Origin: Antedon mediterranea
Lineage: Eukaryota > Echinodermata > Crinoidea > Comatulida > Antedonidae
NCBI RefSeq assembly: GCF_964355755.1
Contig: NC_092679.1
Coordinates: forward strand, 1,302,001-1,366,000
Reading direction: 5' to 3'
Length of the DNA: 64,000 bases
Shown here one piece after another: positions 1 through 14,048 of this stretch. The position numbers were made by a program, and so were the translations under genes. How positions within the stretch are numbered: the first letter of the stretch is position 1; each line of letters begins with the position of its first letter. Below the pieces are notes generated by a model, which saw nothing but the letters and a program-made list of their open reading frames with translations, did no database searches and was not told the DNA's origin.

Positions 1-2373
1 GTATAATGATATAAGCAGTGAGTTAGGCAGATCATAAGTCAGCTCTCCTTAATTGCCTAAGTCACACAGCTAACTTATGCAGAAACACGAAAAATATAGT
101 ATATTGATATGAGCAGTGAGTTAGGTAGATCATAAGTCAGCTCTCCTTAATTGCCTAAGTCACACAGCTGACCCAGGCAGAAACACAACAAATATAGTAT
201 ATTGATATAAGCAGTGAGTTAGGCAGAAAAACAAAACAAAAATTATCACTTAGACACTTTTGTTATGAGGCTGTCAATATCATCTATATACAAAAAATGC
301 TACCTTTAAGTAATAAAATTTAATAGCATCAGCTCTTCAGATTAAAATTAACACTGATGATTTTAGAAAAAGAAAGTAGCAATAAAAGAGAAAGAATTTG
401 TAACAAATGGGTTAGAAAATATACTATAAAATGTATTTCTTATTTTATTTAAAAACTCATGAATCTCCTCTCCTTAATTGCCTAAGTCACACAGCTGACT
501 TAGGCAGAAACACAACAAAACGATTTGAGCATGTGCAAATGTATATAAAAGCACTCAGATAATGTACAGAGGGCAGTATAATGATATAAGCAGTGAGTTA
601 GGCAGATCATAAGTGAGCTCCCCTTAATTGCCTAAGTCACACAGCTGACTTAGGTAGAAACACAAAAAATATAGTATAATGATATAAGCAGTGAGTTAGG
701 CAGATCATAAGTCAGCTCTCCTTAATTGCCTAAGTCACACAGCTGACTTAGGCAGAAAACACGAAAAATATAGTATATTGATATAAGCAGTGAGTTAGGC
801 AGATCATAAGTCAGCTCTCCTTAAATGCCTAAGTCACACAGCTGACTTAGGCAGAAAACACGAAAAATATAGTATATTGATATAAGCAGTGAGTTAGGCA
901 GATCATAAGTCAGCTCTCCTTAATTGCCTAAGTCACACAGATAGTACAGGGATTTTTTCCAAAAATAGCCAAAAATATCAAGTTTTTAAAATTCAATTAT
1001 TATGTTATAAAATTTCTCCATATGATCATATATTGCTTTATCATCACCTTATAGTACCATAGACACCAGTTTTATCGAAAAATAAAAGGGTCGAAAAATG
1101 GCCATTTTTGGAAAAAATCCTTGAACTATGACTTAGGCAGAAACACAAAAAATATAGTATATTGATATAAGCAGTGAGTTAGAAAAACAAACAAAAAATT
1201 GTGACTTAGACTCTTTTGTTATGAGGCTGTCTATATCATCTATATACAAAAAATTTTACCTTTAAGTAACAAAATGTAATAGCATCAGCTCTTCAGATTA
1301 AAATTAACACTGATGATTTTAGAAAAGGAAAGTAGCAATAAAAGAGAAAGAATTTGTAACAAATGGGTTAAAAAATATACTATAAAAATGTATTTCTTAT
1401 TTTATTTAAAAAATCACGAGTCTCCTCTCCTTAATTGCCTAAGTCACACAGCTGACTTAGGCAGAAACACAAAAAACGATCTGAGCGTGTGCAAATGTAT
1501 ATAAAAGCACTCAGATAATGTACAGAGGGCAGTATAATGATATAAGCAGTGAGTTAGGCAGATCATAAGTCAGCTCTCCTTAATTGCCTAAGTCACACAG
1601 CTGACTTAGGCAGAAACACGAAAAATATAGTATATTGATATAAGCAGTGAGTTAGGCAGAAAAACAAAATAAAAATTATCACTTAGACACTTTTGTTATG
1701 AGGCTGTCAATATCATCTATATACAAAAAATGCTACCTTTAAGTAATAAAATTTAATAGCATCAGCTCTTCAGATTAAAATTAACACTGATGATTTTAGA
1801 AAAAGAAAGTAGCAATAAAAGAGAAAGAATTTGTAACAAATGGGTTAGAAAATATACTATAAAATGTATTTCTTATTTTATTTAAAAACTCATGAATCTC
1901 CTCTCCTTAATTGCCTAAGTCACACAGCTGACTTAGGCAGAAACACAACAAAACGATTTGAGCATGTGCAAATGTATATAAAAGCACTCAGATAATGTAC
2001 AGAGGGCAGTATAATGATATAAGCAGTGAGTTAGGCAGATCATAAGTGAGCTCCCCTTAATTGCCTAAGTCACACAGCTGACTTAGGCAGAAACACAAAA
2101 AATATAGTATAATGATATAAGCAGTGAGTTAGGCAGATCATAAGTCAGCTCTCCTTAATTGCCTAAGTCACACAGCTGACTTAGGCAGAAAACACGAAAA
2201 ATATAGTATATTGATATAAGCAGTGAGTTAGGCAGATCATAAGTCAGCTCTCCTTAAATGCCTAAGTCACACAGCTGACTTAGGCAGAAAACACGAAAAA
2301 TATAGTATATTGATATAAGCAGTGAGTTAGGCAGATCATAAGTCAGCTCTCCTTAATTGCCTAAGTCACACAG
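1..2373. repeat. Left part of satellite array, 1,433-bp tandem period
   Basis: The left end of the window starts inside the array. Landmarks recur at 1,432-1,433 bp: the MITE at 941 and 2,374, and the segment beginning TGATTTTAGAAAAAG at about 358 and 1,790. This differs from the 1,239/1,680 alternation to the right, so it is a separate tandem duplication at or near the array's left side. The array probably continues beyond base 1. Confidence 0.85.
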
Positions 2374-2562
2374 ATAGTACAGGGATTTTTTCCAAAAATA
2401 GCCAAAAATATCAAGTTTTTAAAATTCAATTATTATGTTATAAAATTTCTCCATATGATCATATATTGCTTTATCATCACCTTATAGTACCATAGACACC
2501 AGTTTTATTGAAAAATAAAAGGGTCGAAAAATGGCCATTTTTGGAAAAAATCCTTGTACTAT
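2374..2562. mobile_element. MITE-like element captured in the satellite (type copy of 21)
   Basis: This 189-bp element has ~28-bp imperfect terminal inverted repeats: ATAGTACAGGGATTTTTTCC at the left and the complement of GGAAAAAATCCTTGTACTAT at the right. It interrupts the satellite palindrome at CACACAG / GACTTAGG. Other copies in the array start at 941, 3611, 5291, 6531, 8211, 9450, 11130, 12369, 14049, 15135, 16091, 17327, 19006, 20094, 20728, 22923, 23923, 24762, 24942 and 26173. It has no coding capacity. The same family occurs outside the array at 27.43-27.72 kb, so it was probably captured and then amplified with the satellite. Confidence 0.85.
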
Positions 2563-5290
2563 GACTTAGGCAGAAACACAAAAAATATAGTATATTGATA
2601 TAAGCAGTGAGTTAGAAAAACAAACAAAAAATTGTGACTTAGACTCTTTTGTTATGAGGCTGTCCATATCATCTATATACAAAAAAATTGACCTTTAAGT
2701 AACAAAATGTAATAGCATCAGCTCTTCAGATTAAAATTAACACTGATGATTTTAGAAAAGGAAAGTAGCAATAAAAGAGAAAGAATTTGTAACAAATGGG
2801 TTAAAAAATATACTATAAAAATGTATTTCTTATTTTATTTAAAAAATCACGAGTCTCCTCTCCTTAATTGCCTAAGTCACACAGCTGACTTAGGCAGAAA
2901 CACAAAAAACGATGTGAGCGTGTGCAAATGTATATAAAAGCACTCAGATAATGTACAGAGGGCAGTATAATGATATAAGCAGTGAGTTAGGCAGATCATA
3001 AGTCAGCTCTCCTTAATTGCCTAAGTCACACACAGCTGACTTAGGCAGAAACACGAAAAATATAGTATATTGATATAAGCAGTGAGTTAGGCAGAAAAAC
3101 AAAACAAAAATTATCACTTAGACACTTTTGTTATGAGGCTGTCAATATCATCTATATACAAAAAATGCTACCTTTAAGTAACAAAATTTAATAGCATCAG
3201 CTCTTCAGATTAAAATTAACACTGATGATTTTAGAAAAAGAAAGTAGCAATAAAAGAGAAAGAATTTGTAACAAATGGGTTAGAAAATATACTATAAAAT
3301 GTATTTCTTATTTTATTTAAAAACTCATGAATCTCCTCTCCTTAATTGCCTAAGTCACACAGCTGACTTAGACAGAAACCCAAAAAAACGATTTGAGCAT
3401 GTTCAAATGTATATAAAAGCACTGAGATAATGTACAGAGGGCAGTATAATGATATAAGCAGTGAGTTAGGCATATCATAAGTGAGCTCCCCTTAATTGCC
3501 TAAGTCACACAGCTGACTTAGGCAGAAACACAAAAAATATAGTATAATGATATAAGCAAAGAGTTAGGCAGATCATAAGTGAGCTCTCTTTAATTGCCTA
3601 AGTCACACAGATAGTACAGGGATATTTTCCAAAAATAGCCAAAAATATGAAGTTTTTAAAATTCAATTATTATGTTATAAAATTGCTCCATATGATCATA
3701 TATTGCTTTATCATCACCTTATAGTACCATAGACACCAGTTTTATCGAAAAATAAAAGGATCGAAAAATGGCCATTTTTGGAAAAAATCCTTGTACTATG
3801 ACTTAGGCAGAAACACAAAAAATATAGTATATTGATATAAGCAGTGAGTTAGAAAAACAAACAAAAAATTGTGACTTAGACTCTTTTGTTATGAGGCTGT
3901 CCATATCATCTATATACAAAAAATTTTACCTTTAAGTAACAAAATGTAATGGCATCAGCTCTTCAGATTAAAATTAACACTGATGATTTTAGAAAAGGAA
4001 AGTAGCAATAAAAGAGAAAGAATTTGTAACAAATGGGTTAAAAAATATACTATAAAAATGTATTTCTTATTTTATTTAAAAAATCATGAGTCTCTTCTCC
4101 TTAATTGCCTAAGTCACACAGCTGACTTAGGCAGAAACACAAAAAACGATCTGAGCGTGTGCAAATGTATATAAAAGCACTCAGATAATGTACATAGGGC
4201 AGTATAATGATATAAGCAGTGAGTTAGGCAGATCATAAGTCTCCTCTCCTTAATTGCCTAAGTCACACAGCTGACTTAGGCAGAAATACAAAAAACGGTC
4301 TGAGCGTGTGCAAATGTATATAAAAGCACTCAGATAATGTACATAGGGCAGTATAATGATATAAGCAGTGAGTTAGGCAGATCATAAGTCAGCTCTCCTT
4401 AATTGCCTAAGTCACACAGCTAACTTATGCAGAAATACGAAAAATATAGTATATTGATATGAGCAGTGAGTTAGGCAGATCATAAGTCAGCTCTCCTTAA
4501 TTGCCTAAGTCACACAGCTGACCCAGGCAGAAACACAACAAATATAGTATATTGATATAAGCAGTGAGTTAGGCAGAAAAACAAAACAAAAATTATCACT
4601 TAGACACTTTTGTTATGAGGCTGTCAATATCATCTATATACAAAAAATGCTACCTTTAAGTAATAAAATTTAATAGCATCAGCTCTTCAGATTAAAATTA
4701 ACACTGATGATTTTAGAAAAAGAAAGTAGCAATAAAAGAGAAAGAATTTGTAACAAATGGGTTAGAAAATATACTATAAAATGTATTTCTTATTTTATTT
4801 AAAAACTCATGAATCTCCTCTCCTTAATTGCCTAAGTCACACAGCTGACTTAGGCAGAAACACAACAAAACGATTTGAGCATGTGCAAATATATATAAAA
4901 GCACTCAGATAATGTACAGAGGGCAGTATAATGATATAAGCAGTGAGTTAGGCAGATCATAAGTGAGCTCCCCTTAATTGCCTAAGTCACACAGCTGACT
5001 TAGGCAGAAACACAAAAAATATAGTATAATGATATAAGCAGTGAGTTAGGCAGATCATAAGTCAGCTCTCCTTAATTGCCTAAGTCACACAGCTGACTTA
5101 GGCAGAAAACACGAAAAATATAGTATATTGATATAAGCAGTGAGTTAGGCAGATCATAAGTCAGCTCTCCTTAAATGCCTAAGTCACACAGCTGACTTAG
5201 GCAGAAAACACGAAAAATATAGTATATTGATATAAGCAGTGAGTTAGGCAGATCATAAGTCAGCTCTCCTTAATTGCCTAAGTCACACAG
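2374..5290. repeat. 2.92-kb higher-order repeat, copy 1
   Basis: The unit is defined from one MITE start to the second-next MITE start. MITEs at 2,374 and 3,611 split it into a 1,237-bp and a 1,680-bp half. It carries the private variants AGAAATACGAAA near 4,432 and GCAAATATATATAAAAG near 4,887, which recur exactly two units later in copy 3. Confidence 0.9.
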
Positions 5291-8210
5291 ATAGTACAGG
5301 GATTTTTTCCAAAAATAGCCAAAAATATCAAGTTTTTAAAATTCAATTATTATGTTATAAAATTTCTCCATATGATCATATATTGCTTTATCATCACCTT
5401 ATAGTACCATAGACACCAGTTTTATTGAAAAATAAAAGGGTCGAAAAATGGCCATTTTTGGAAAAAATCCTTGTACTATGACTTAGGCAGAAACACAAAA
5501 AATATAGTATATTGATATAAGCAGTGAGTTAGAAAAACAAACAAAAAATTGTGACTTAGACTCTTTTGTTATGAGGCTGTCCATATCATCTATATACAAA
5601 AAAATTGACCTTTAAGTAACAAAATGTAATAGAATCAGCTCTTCAGATTAAAATTAACACTGATGATTTTAGAAAAGGAAAGTAGCAATAAAAGAGAAAG
5701 AATTTGTAACAAATGGGTTAAAAAATATACTATAAAAATGTATTTCTTATTTTATTTAAAAAATCACGAGTCTCCTCTCCTTAATTGCCTAAGTCACACA
5801 GCTGACTTAGGCAGAAACACAAAAAACGATGTGAGCGTGTGCAAATGTATATAAAAGCACTCAGATAATGTACAGAGGGCAGTATAATGATATAAGCAGT
5901 GAGTTAGGCAGATCATAAGTCAGCTCTCCTTAATTGCCTAAGTCACACACAGCTGACTTAGGCAGAAACACGAAAAATATAGTATATTGATATAAGCAGT
6001 GAGTTAGGCAGAAAAACAAAACAAAAATTATCACTTAGACACTTTTGTTATGAGGCTGTCAATATCATCTATATACAAAAAATGCTACCTTTAAGTAACA
6101 AAATTTAATAGCATCAGCTCTTCAGATTAAAATTAACACTGATGATTTTAGAAAAAGAAAGTAGCAATAAAAGAGAAAGAATTTGTAACAAATGGGTTAG
6201 AAAATATACTATAAAATGTATTTCTTATTTTATTTAAAAACTCATGAATCTCCTCTCCTTAATTGCCTAAGTCACACAGCTGACTTAGACAGAAACCCAA
6301 AAAAAAAACGATTTGAGCATGTTCAAATGTATATAAAAGCACTGAGATAATGTACAGAGGGCAGTATAATGATATAAGCAGTGAGTTAGGCATATCATAA
6401 GTGAGCTCCCCTTAATTGCCTAAGTCACACAGCTGACTTAGGCAGAAACACAAAAAATATAGTATAATGATATAAGCAAAGAGTTAGGCAGTTCATAAGT
6501 GAGCTCTCTTTAATTGCCTAAGTCACACAGATAGTACAGGGATATTTTCAAAAAATAGCCAAAAATATGAAGTTTTTAAAATTCAATTATTATGTTATAA
6601 AATTGCTCCATATGATCATATATTGCTTTATCATCACCTTATAGTACCATAGACACCAGTTTTATCGAAAAATAAAAGGATCGAAAAATGGCCATTTTTG
6701 GAAAAAATCCTTGTACTATGACTTAGGCAGAAACACAAAAAATATAGTATATTGATATAAGCAGTGAGTTAGAGAAACAAACAAAAAATTGTGACTTAGA
6801 CTCTTTTGTTATGAGGCTGTCCATATCATCTATATACAAAAAATTTTACCTTTAAGTAACAAAATGTAATGGCATCAGCTCTTCAGATTAAAATTAACAC
6901 TGATGATTTTAGAAAAGGAAAGTAGCAATAAAAGAGAAAGAATTTGTAACAAATGGGTTAAAAAATATACTATAAAAATGTATTTCTTATTTTATTTAAA
7001 AAATCATGAGTCGCCTCTCCTTAATTGCCTAAGTCACACAGCTGACTTAGGCAGAAACACAAAAAACGATCTGAGCATGTGCAAATGTATATAAAAGCAC
7101 TCAGATAATGTACAGAGGGCAGTATAATGATATAAGCAGTGAGTTAGGCAGATCATAAGTCTCCTCTCCTTAATTGCCTAAGTCACACAGCTGACTTAGG
7201 CAGAAATACAAAAAACGGTCTGAGCGTGTGCAAATGTATATAAAAGCACTCAGATAATGTACATAGAGCAGTATAATGATATAAGCAGTGAGTTAGGCAG
7301 ATCATAAGTCAGCTCTCCTTAATTGCCTAAGTCACACAGCTAACTTATGCAGAAACACGAAAAATATAGTATATTGATATGAGCAGTGAGTTAGGCAGAT
7401 CATAAGTCAGCTCTCCTTAATTGCCTAAGTCACACAGCTGACCCAGGCAGAAACACAACAAATATAGTATATTGATATAAGCAGTGAGTTAGGCAGAAAA
7501 ACAAAACAAAAATTATCACTTAGACACTTTTGTTATGAGGCTGTCAATATCATCTATATACAAAAAATGCTACCTTTAAGTAATAAAATTTAATAGCATC
7601 AGCTCTTCAGATTAAAATTAACACTGATGATTTTAGAAAAAGAAAGTAGCAATAAAAGAGAAAGAATTTGTAACAAATGGGTTAGAAAATATACTATAAA
7701 ATGTATTTCTTATTTTATTTAAAAACTCATGAATCTCCTCTCCTTAATTGCCTAAGTCACACAGCTGACTTAGGCAGAAACACAACAAAACGATTTGAGC
7801 ATGTGCAAATGTATATAAAAGCACTCAGATAATGTACAGAGGGCAGTATAATGACATAAGCAGTGAGTTAGGCAGATCATAAGTGAGCTCCCCTTAATTG
7901 CCTAAGTCACACAGCTGACTTAGGCAGAAACACAAAAAATATAGTATAATGATATAAGCAGTGAGTTAGGCAGATCATAAGTCAGCTCTCCTTAATTGCC
8001 TAAGTCACACAGCTGACTTAGGCAGAAAACACGAAAAATATAGTATAATGATATAAGCAGTGAGTTAGGCAGATCATAAGTCAGCTCTCCTTAATTGCCT
8101 AAGTCACACAGCTGACTTAGGCAGAAAACACGAAAAATATAGTATATTGATATAAGCAGTGAGTTAGGCAGATCATAAGTCAGCTCTCCTTAATTGCCTA
8201 AGTCACACAG
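5291..8210. repeat. 2.92-kb higher-order repeat, copy 2
   Basis: MITEs lie at 5,291 and 6,531 (halves of 1,240 and 1,680 bp). Private variants are TAGAATCAGCTC near 5,632, GCAGTTCATAAGTG near 6,489 and ATAATGACATAAGC near 7,850. All three reappear in copy 4, 5,838-5,839 bp downstream. Confidence 0.9.
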
Positions 8211-11129
8211 ATAGTACAGGGATTTTTTCCAAAAATAGCCAAAAATATCAAGTTTTTAAAATTCAATTATTATGTTATAAAATTGCTCCATATGATCATA
8301 TATTGCTTTATCATCACCTTATAGTACCATAGACACCAGTTTTATTGAAAAATAAAAGGGTCGAAAAATGGCCATTTTTGGAAAAAATCCTTGTACTATG
8401 ACTTAGGCAGAAACACAAAAAATATAGTATATTGATATAAGCAGTGAGTTAGAAAAACAAACAAAAAATTGTGACTTAGACTCTTTTGTTATGAGGCTGT
8501 CCATATCATCTATATACAAAAAAATTGACCTTTAAGTAACAAAATGTAATAGCATCAGCTCTTCAGATTAAAATTAACACTGATGATTTTAGAAAAGGAA
8601 AGTAGCAATAAAAGAGAAAGAATTTGTAACAAATGGGTTAAAAAATATACTATAAAAATGTATTTCTTATTTTATTTAAAAAATCACGAGTCTCCTCTCC
8701 TTAATTGCCTAAGTCACACAGCTGACTTAGGCAGAAACACAAAAAACGATGTGAGCGTGTGCAAATGTATATAAAAGCACTCAGATAATGTACAGAGGGC
8801 AGTATAATGATATAAGCAGTGAGTTAGGCAGATCATAAGTCAGCTCTCCTTAATTGCCTAGGTCACACACAGCTGACTTAGGCAGAAACACGAAAAATAT
8901 AGTATATTGATATAAGCAGTGAGTTAGGCAGAAAAACAAAACAAAAATTATCACTTAGACACTTTTGTTATGAGGCTGTCAATATCATCTATATACAAAA
9001 AATGCTACCTTTAAGTAACAAAATTTAATAGCATCAGCTCTTCAGATTAAAATTAACACTGATGATTTTAGAAAAAGAAAGTAGCAATAAAAGAGAAAGA
9101 ATTTGTAACAAATGGGTTAGAAAATATACTATAAAATGTATTTCTTATTTTATTTAAAAACTCATGAATCTCCTCTCCTTAATTGCCTAAGTCACACAGC
9201 TGACTTAGACAGAAACCCAAAAAAAAACGATTTGAGCATGTTCAAATGTATATAAAAGCACTGAGATAATGTACAGAGGGCAGTATAATGATATAAGCAG
9301 TGAGTTAGGCATATCATAAGTGAGCTCCCCTTAATTGCCTAAGTCACACAGCTGACTTAGGCAGAAACACAAAAAATATAGTATAATGATATAAGCAAAG
9401 AGTTAGGCAGATCATAAGTGAGCTCTCTTTAATTGCCTAAGTCACACAGATAGTACAGGGATATTTTCCAAAAATAGCCAAAAATATGAAGTTTTTAAAA
9501 TTCAATTATTATGTTATAAAATTGCTCCATATGATCATATATTGCTTTATCATCACCTTATAGTACCATAGACACCAGTTTTATCGAAAAATAAAAGGAT
9601 CGAAAAATGGCCATTTTTGGAAAAAATCCTTGTACTATGACTTAGGCAGAAACACAAAAAATATAGTATATTGATATAAGCAGTGAGTTAGAAAAACAAA
9701 CAAAAAATTGTGACTTAGACACTTTTGTTATGAGGCTGTCCATATCATCTATATACAAAAAATTTTACCTTTAAGTAACAAAATGTAATGGCATCAGCTC
9801 TTCAGATTAAAATTAACACTGATGATTTTAGAAAAGGAAAGTAGCAATAAAAGAGAAAGAATTTGTAACAAATGGGTTAAAAAATATACTATAAAAATGT
9901 ATTTCTTATTTTATTTAAAAAATCATGAGTCTCCTCTCCTTAATTGCCTAAGTCACACAGCTGACTTAGGCAGAAACACAAAAAACGATCTGAGCGTGTG
10001 CAAATGTATATAAAAGCACTCAGATAATGTACATAGGGCAGTATAATGATATAAGCAGTGAGTTAGGCAGATCATAAGTCTCCTCTCCTTAATTGCCTAA
10101 GTCACACAGCTGACTTAGGCAGAAATACAAAAAACGGTCTGAGCGTGTGCAAATGTATATAAAAGCACTCAGATAATGTACATAGGGCAGTATAATGATA
10201 TAAGCAGTGAGTTAGGCAGATCATAAGTCAGCTCTCCTTAATTGCCTAAGTCACACAGCTAACTTATGCAGAAATACGAAAAATATAGTATATTGATATG
10301 AGCAGTGAGTTAGGCAGATCATAAGTCAGCTCTCCTTAATTGCCTAAGTCACACAGCTGACCCAGGCAGAAACACAACAAATATAGTATATTGATATAAG
10401 CAGTGAGTTAGGCAGAAAAACAAAACAAAAATTATCACTTAGACACTTTTGTTATGAGGCTGTCAATATCATCTATATACAAAAAATGCTACCTTTAAGT
10501 AATAAAATTTAATAGCATCAGCTCTTCAGATTAAAATTAACACTGATGATTTTAGAAAAAGAAAGTAGCAATAAAAGAGAAAGAATTTGTAACAAATGGG
10601 TTAGAAAATATACTATAAAATGTATTTCTTATTTTATTTAAAAACTCATGAATCTCCTCTCCTTAATTGCCTAAGTCACACAGCTGACTTAGGCAGAAAC
10701 ACAACAAAACGATTTGAGCATGTGCAAATATATATAAAAGCACTCAGATAATGTACAGAGGGCAGTATAATGATATAAGCAGTGAGTTAGGCAGATCATA
10801 AGTGAGCTCCCCTTAATTGCCTAAGTCACACAGCTGACTTAGGCAGAAACACAAAAAATATAGTATAATGATATAAGCAGTGAGTTAGGCAGATCATAAG
10901 TCAGCTCTCCTTAATTGCCTAAGTCACACAGCTGACTTAGGCAGAAAAGACGAAAAATATAGTATATTGATATAAGCAGTGAGTTAGGCAGATCATAAGT
11001 CAGCTCTCCTTAAATGCCTAAGTCACACAGCTGACTTAGGCAGAAAACACGAAAAATATAGTATATTGATATAAGCAGTGAGTTAGGCAGATCATAAGTC
11101 AGCTCTCCTTAATTGCCTAAGTCACACAG
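8211..11129. repeat. 2.92-kb higher-order repeat, copy 3
   Basis: MITEs lie at 8,211 and 9,450. It matches copy 1 in the AGAAATACGAAA variant near 10,272 and the GCAAATATATATAAAAG variant near 10,725, unlike its immediate neighbours. This points to a two-unit amplification step. Confidence 0.9.
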
Positions 11130-14048
11130 ATAGTACAGGGATTTTTTCCAAAAATAGCCAAAAATATCAAGTTTTTAAAATTCAATTATTATGTTATAAA
11201 ATTTCTCCATATGATCATATATTGCTTTATCATCACCTTATAGTACCATAGACACCAGTTTTATTGAAAAATAAAAGGGTCGAAAAATGGCCATTTTTGG
11301 AAAAAATCCTTGTACTATGACTTAGGCAGAAACACAAAAAATATAGTATATTGATATAAGCAGTGAGTTAGAAAAACAAACAAAAAATTGTGACTTAGAC
11401 TCTTTTGTTATGAGGCTGTCCATATCATCTATATACAAAAAAATTGACCTTTAAGTAACAAAATGTAATAGAATCAGCTCTTCAGATTAAAATTAACACT
11501 GATGATTTTAAAAAAGGAAAGTAGCAATAAAAGAGAAAGAATTTGTAACAAATGGGTTAAAAAATATACTATAAAAATGTATTTCTTATTTTATTTAAAA
11601 AATCACGAGTCTCCTCTCCTTAATTGCCTAAGTCACACAGCTGACTTAGGCAGAAACACAAAAAACGATGTGAGCGTGTGCAAATGTATATAAAAGCACT
11701 CAGATAATGTACAGAGGGCAGTATAATGATATAAGCAGTGAGTTAGGCAGATCATAAGTCAGCTCTCCTTAATTGCCTAAGTCACACACAGCTGACTTAG
11801 GCAGAAACACGAAAAATATAGTATATTGATATAAGCAGTGAGTTAGGCAGAAAAACAAAACAAAAATTATCACTTAGACACTTTTGTTATGAGGCTGTCA
11901 ATATCATCTATATACAAAAAATGCTACCTTTAAGTAACAAAATTTAATAGCATCAGCTCTTCAGATTAAAATTAACACTGATGATTTTAGAAAAAGAAAG
12001 TAGCAATAAAAGAGAAAGAATTTGTAACAAATGGGTTAGAAAATATACTATAAAATGTATTTCTTATTTTATTTAAAAACTCATGAATCTCCTCTCCTTA
12101 ATTGCCTAAGTCACACAGCTGACTTAGACAGAAACCCAAAAAAAAACGATTTGAGCATGTTCAAATGTATATAAAAGCACTGAGATAATGTACAGAGGGC
12201 AGTATAATGATATAAGCAGTGAGTTAGGCATATCATAAGTGAGCTCCCCTTAATTGCCTAAGTCACACAGCTGACTTAGGCAGAAACACAAAAAATATAG
12301 TATAATGATATAAGCAAAGAGTTAGGCAGTTCATAAGTGAGCTCTCTTTAATTGCCTAAGTCACACAGATAGTACAGGGATATTTTCCAAAAATAGCCAA
12401 AAATATGAAGTTTTTAAAATTCAATTATTATGTTATAAAATTGCTCCATATGATCATATATTGCTTTATCATCACCTTATAGTACCATAGACACCAGTTT
12501 TATCGAAAAATAAAAGGATCGAAAAATGGCCATTTTTGGAAAAAATCCTTGTACTATGACTTAGGCAGAAACACAAAAAATATAGTATATTGATATAAGC
12601 AGTGAGTTAGAAAAACAAACAAAAAATTGTGACTTAGACTCTTTTGTTATGAGGCTGTCCATATCATCTATATACAAAAAATTTTACCTTTAAGTAACAA
12701 AATGTAATGGCATCAGCTCTTCAGATTAAAATTAACACTGATGATTTTAGAAAAGGAAAGTAGCAATAAAAGAGAAAGAATTTGTAACAAATGGGTTAAA
12801 AAATATACTATAAAAATGTATTTCTTATTTTATTTAAAAAATCATGAGTCTCCTCTCCTTAATTGCCTAAGTCACACAGCTGACTTAGGCAGAAACACAA
12901 AAAACGATCTGAGCGTGTGCAAATGTATATAAAAGCACTCAGATAATGTACATAGGGCAGTATAATGATATAAGCAGTGAGTTAGGCAGATCATAAGTCT
13001 CCTCTCCTTAATTGCCTAAGTCACACAGCTGACTTAGGCAGAAATACAAAAAACGGTCTGAGCGTGTGCAAATGTATATAAAAGCACTCAGATAATGTAC
13101 ATAGGGCAGTATAATGATATAAGCAGTGAGTTAGGCAGATCATAAGTCAGCTCTCCTTAATTGCCTAAGTCACACAGCTAACTTATGCAGAAACACGAAA
13201 AATATAGTATATTGATATGAGCAGTGAGTTAGGCAGATCATAAGTCAGCTCTCCTTAATTGCCTAAGTCACACAGCTGACCCAGGCAGAAACACAACAAA
13301 TATAGTATATTGATATAAGCAGTGAGTTAGGCAGAAAAACAAAACAAAAATTATCACTTAGACACTTTTGTTATGAGGCTGTCAATATCATCTATATACA
13401 AAAAATGCTACCTTTAAGTAATAAAATTTAATAGCATCAGCTCTTCAGATTAAAATTAACACTGATGATTTTAGAAAAAGAAAGTAGCAATAAAAGAGAA
13501 AGAATTTGTAACAAATGGGTTAGAAAATATACTATAAAATGTATTTCTTATTTTATTTAAAAACTCATGAATCTCCTCTCCTTAATTGCCTAAGTCACAC
13601 AGCTGACTTAGGCAGAAACACAACAAAACGGTTTGAGCATGTGCAAATGTATATAAAAGCACTCAGATAATGTACAGAGGGCAGTATAATGACATAAGCA
13701 GTGAGTTAGGCAGATCATAAGTGAGCTCCCCTTAATTGCCTAAGTCACACAGCTGACTTAGGCAGAAACACAAAAAATATAGTATAATGATATAAGCAGT
13801 GAGTTAGGCAGGTCATAAGTCAGCTCTCCTTAATTGCCTAAGTCACACAGCTGACTTAGGCAGAAAACACGAAAAATATAGTATAATGATATAAGCAGTG
13901 AGTTAGGCAGATCATAAGTCAGCTCTCCTTAATTGCCTAAGTCACACAGCTGACTTAGGCAGAAAACACGAAAAATATAGTATATTGATATAAGCAGTGA
14001 GTTAGGCAGATCATAAGTCAGCTCTCCTTAATTGCCTAAGTCACACAG
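11130..14048. repeat. 2.92-kb higher-order repeat, copy 4
   Basis: MITEs lie at 11,130 and 12,369. It shares the variants of copy 2: TAGAATCAGCTC near 11,470, GCAGTTCATAAGTG near 12,327 and ATAATGACATAAGC near 13,688. Confidence 0.9.

Noticed and set aside
1313-1504. A 63-codon open frame repeated in most long satellite segments with nearly identical translation
   Set aside because: It is identical because the satellite is homogenised. In half of the segments a single base change (GGGTTAGAAAA) breaks the frame. There is no splice, start-context or family support.
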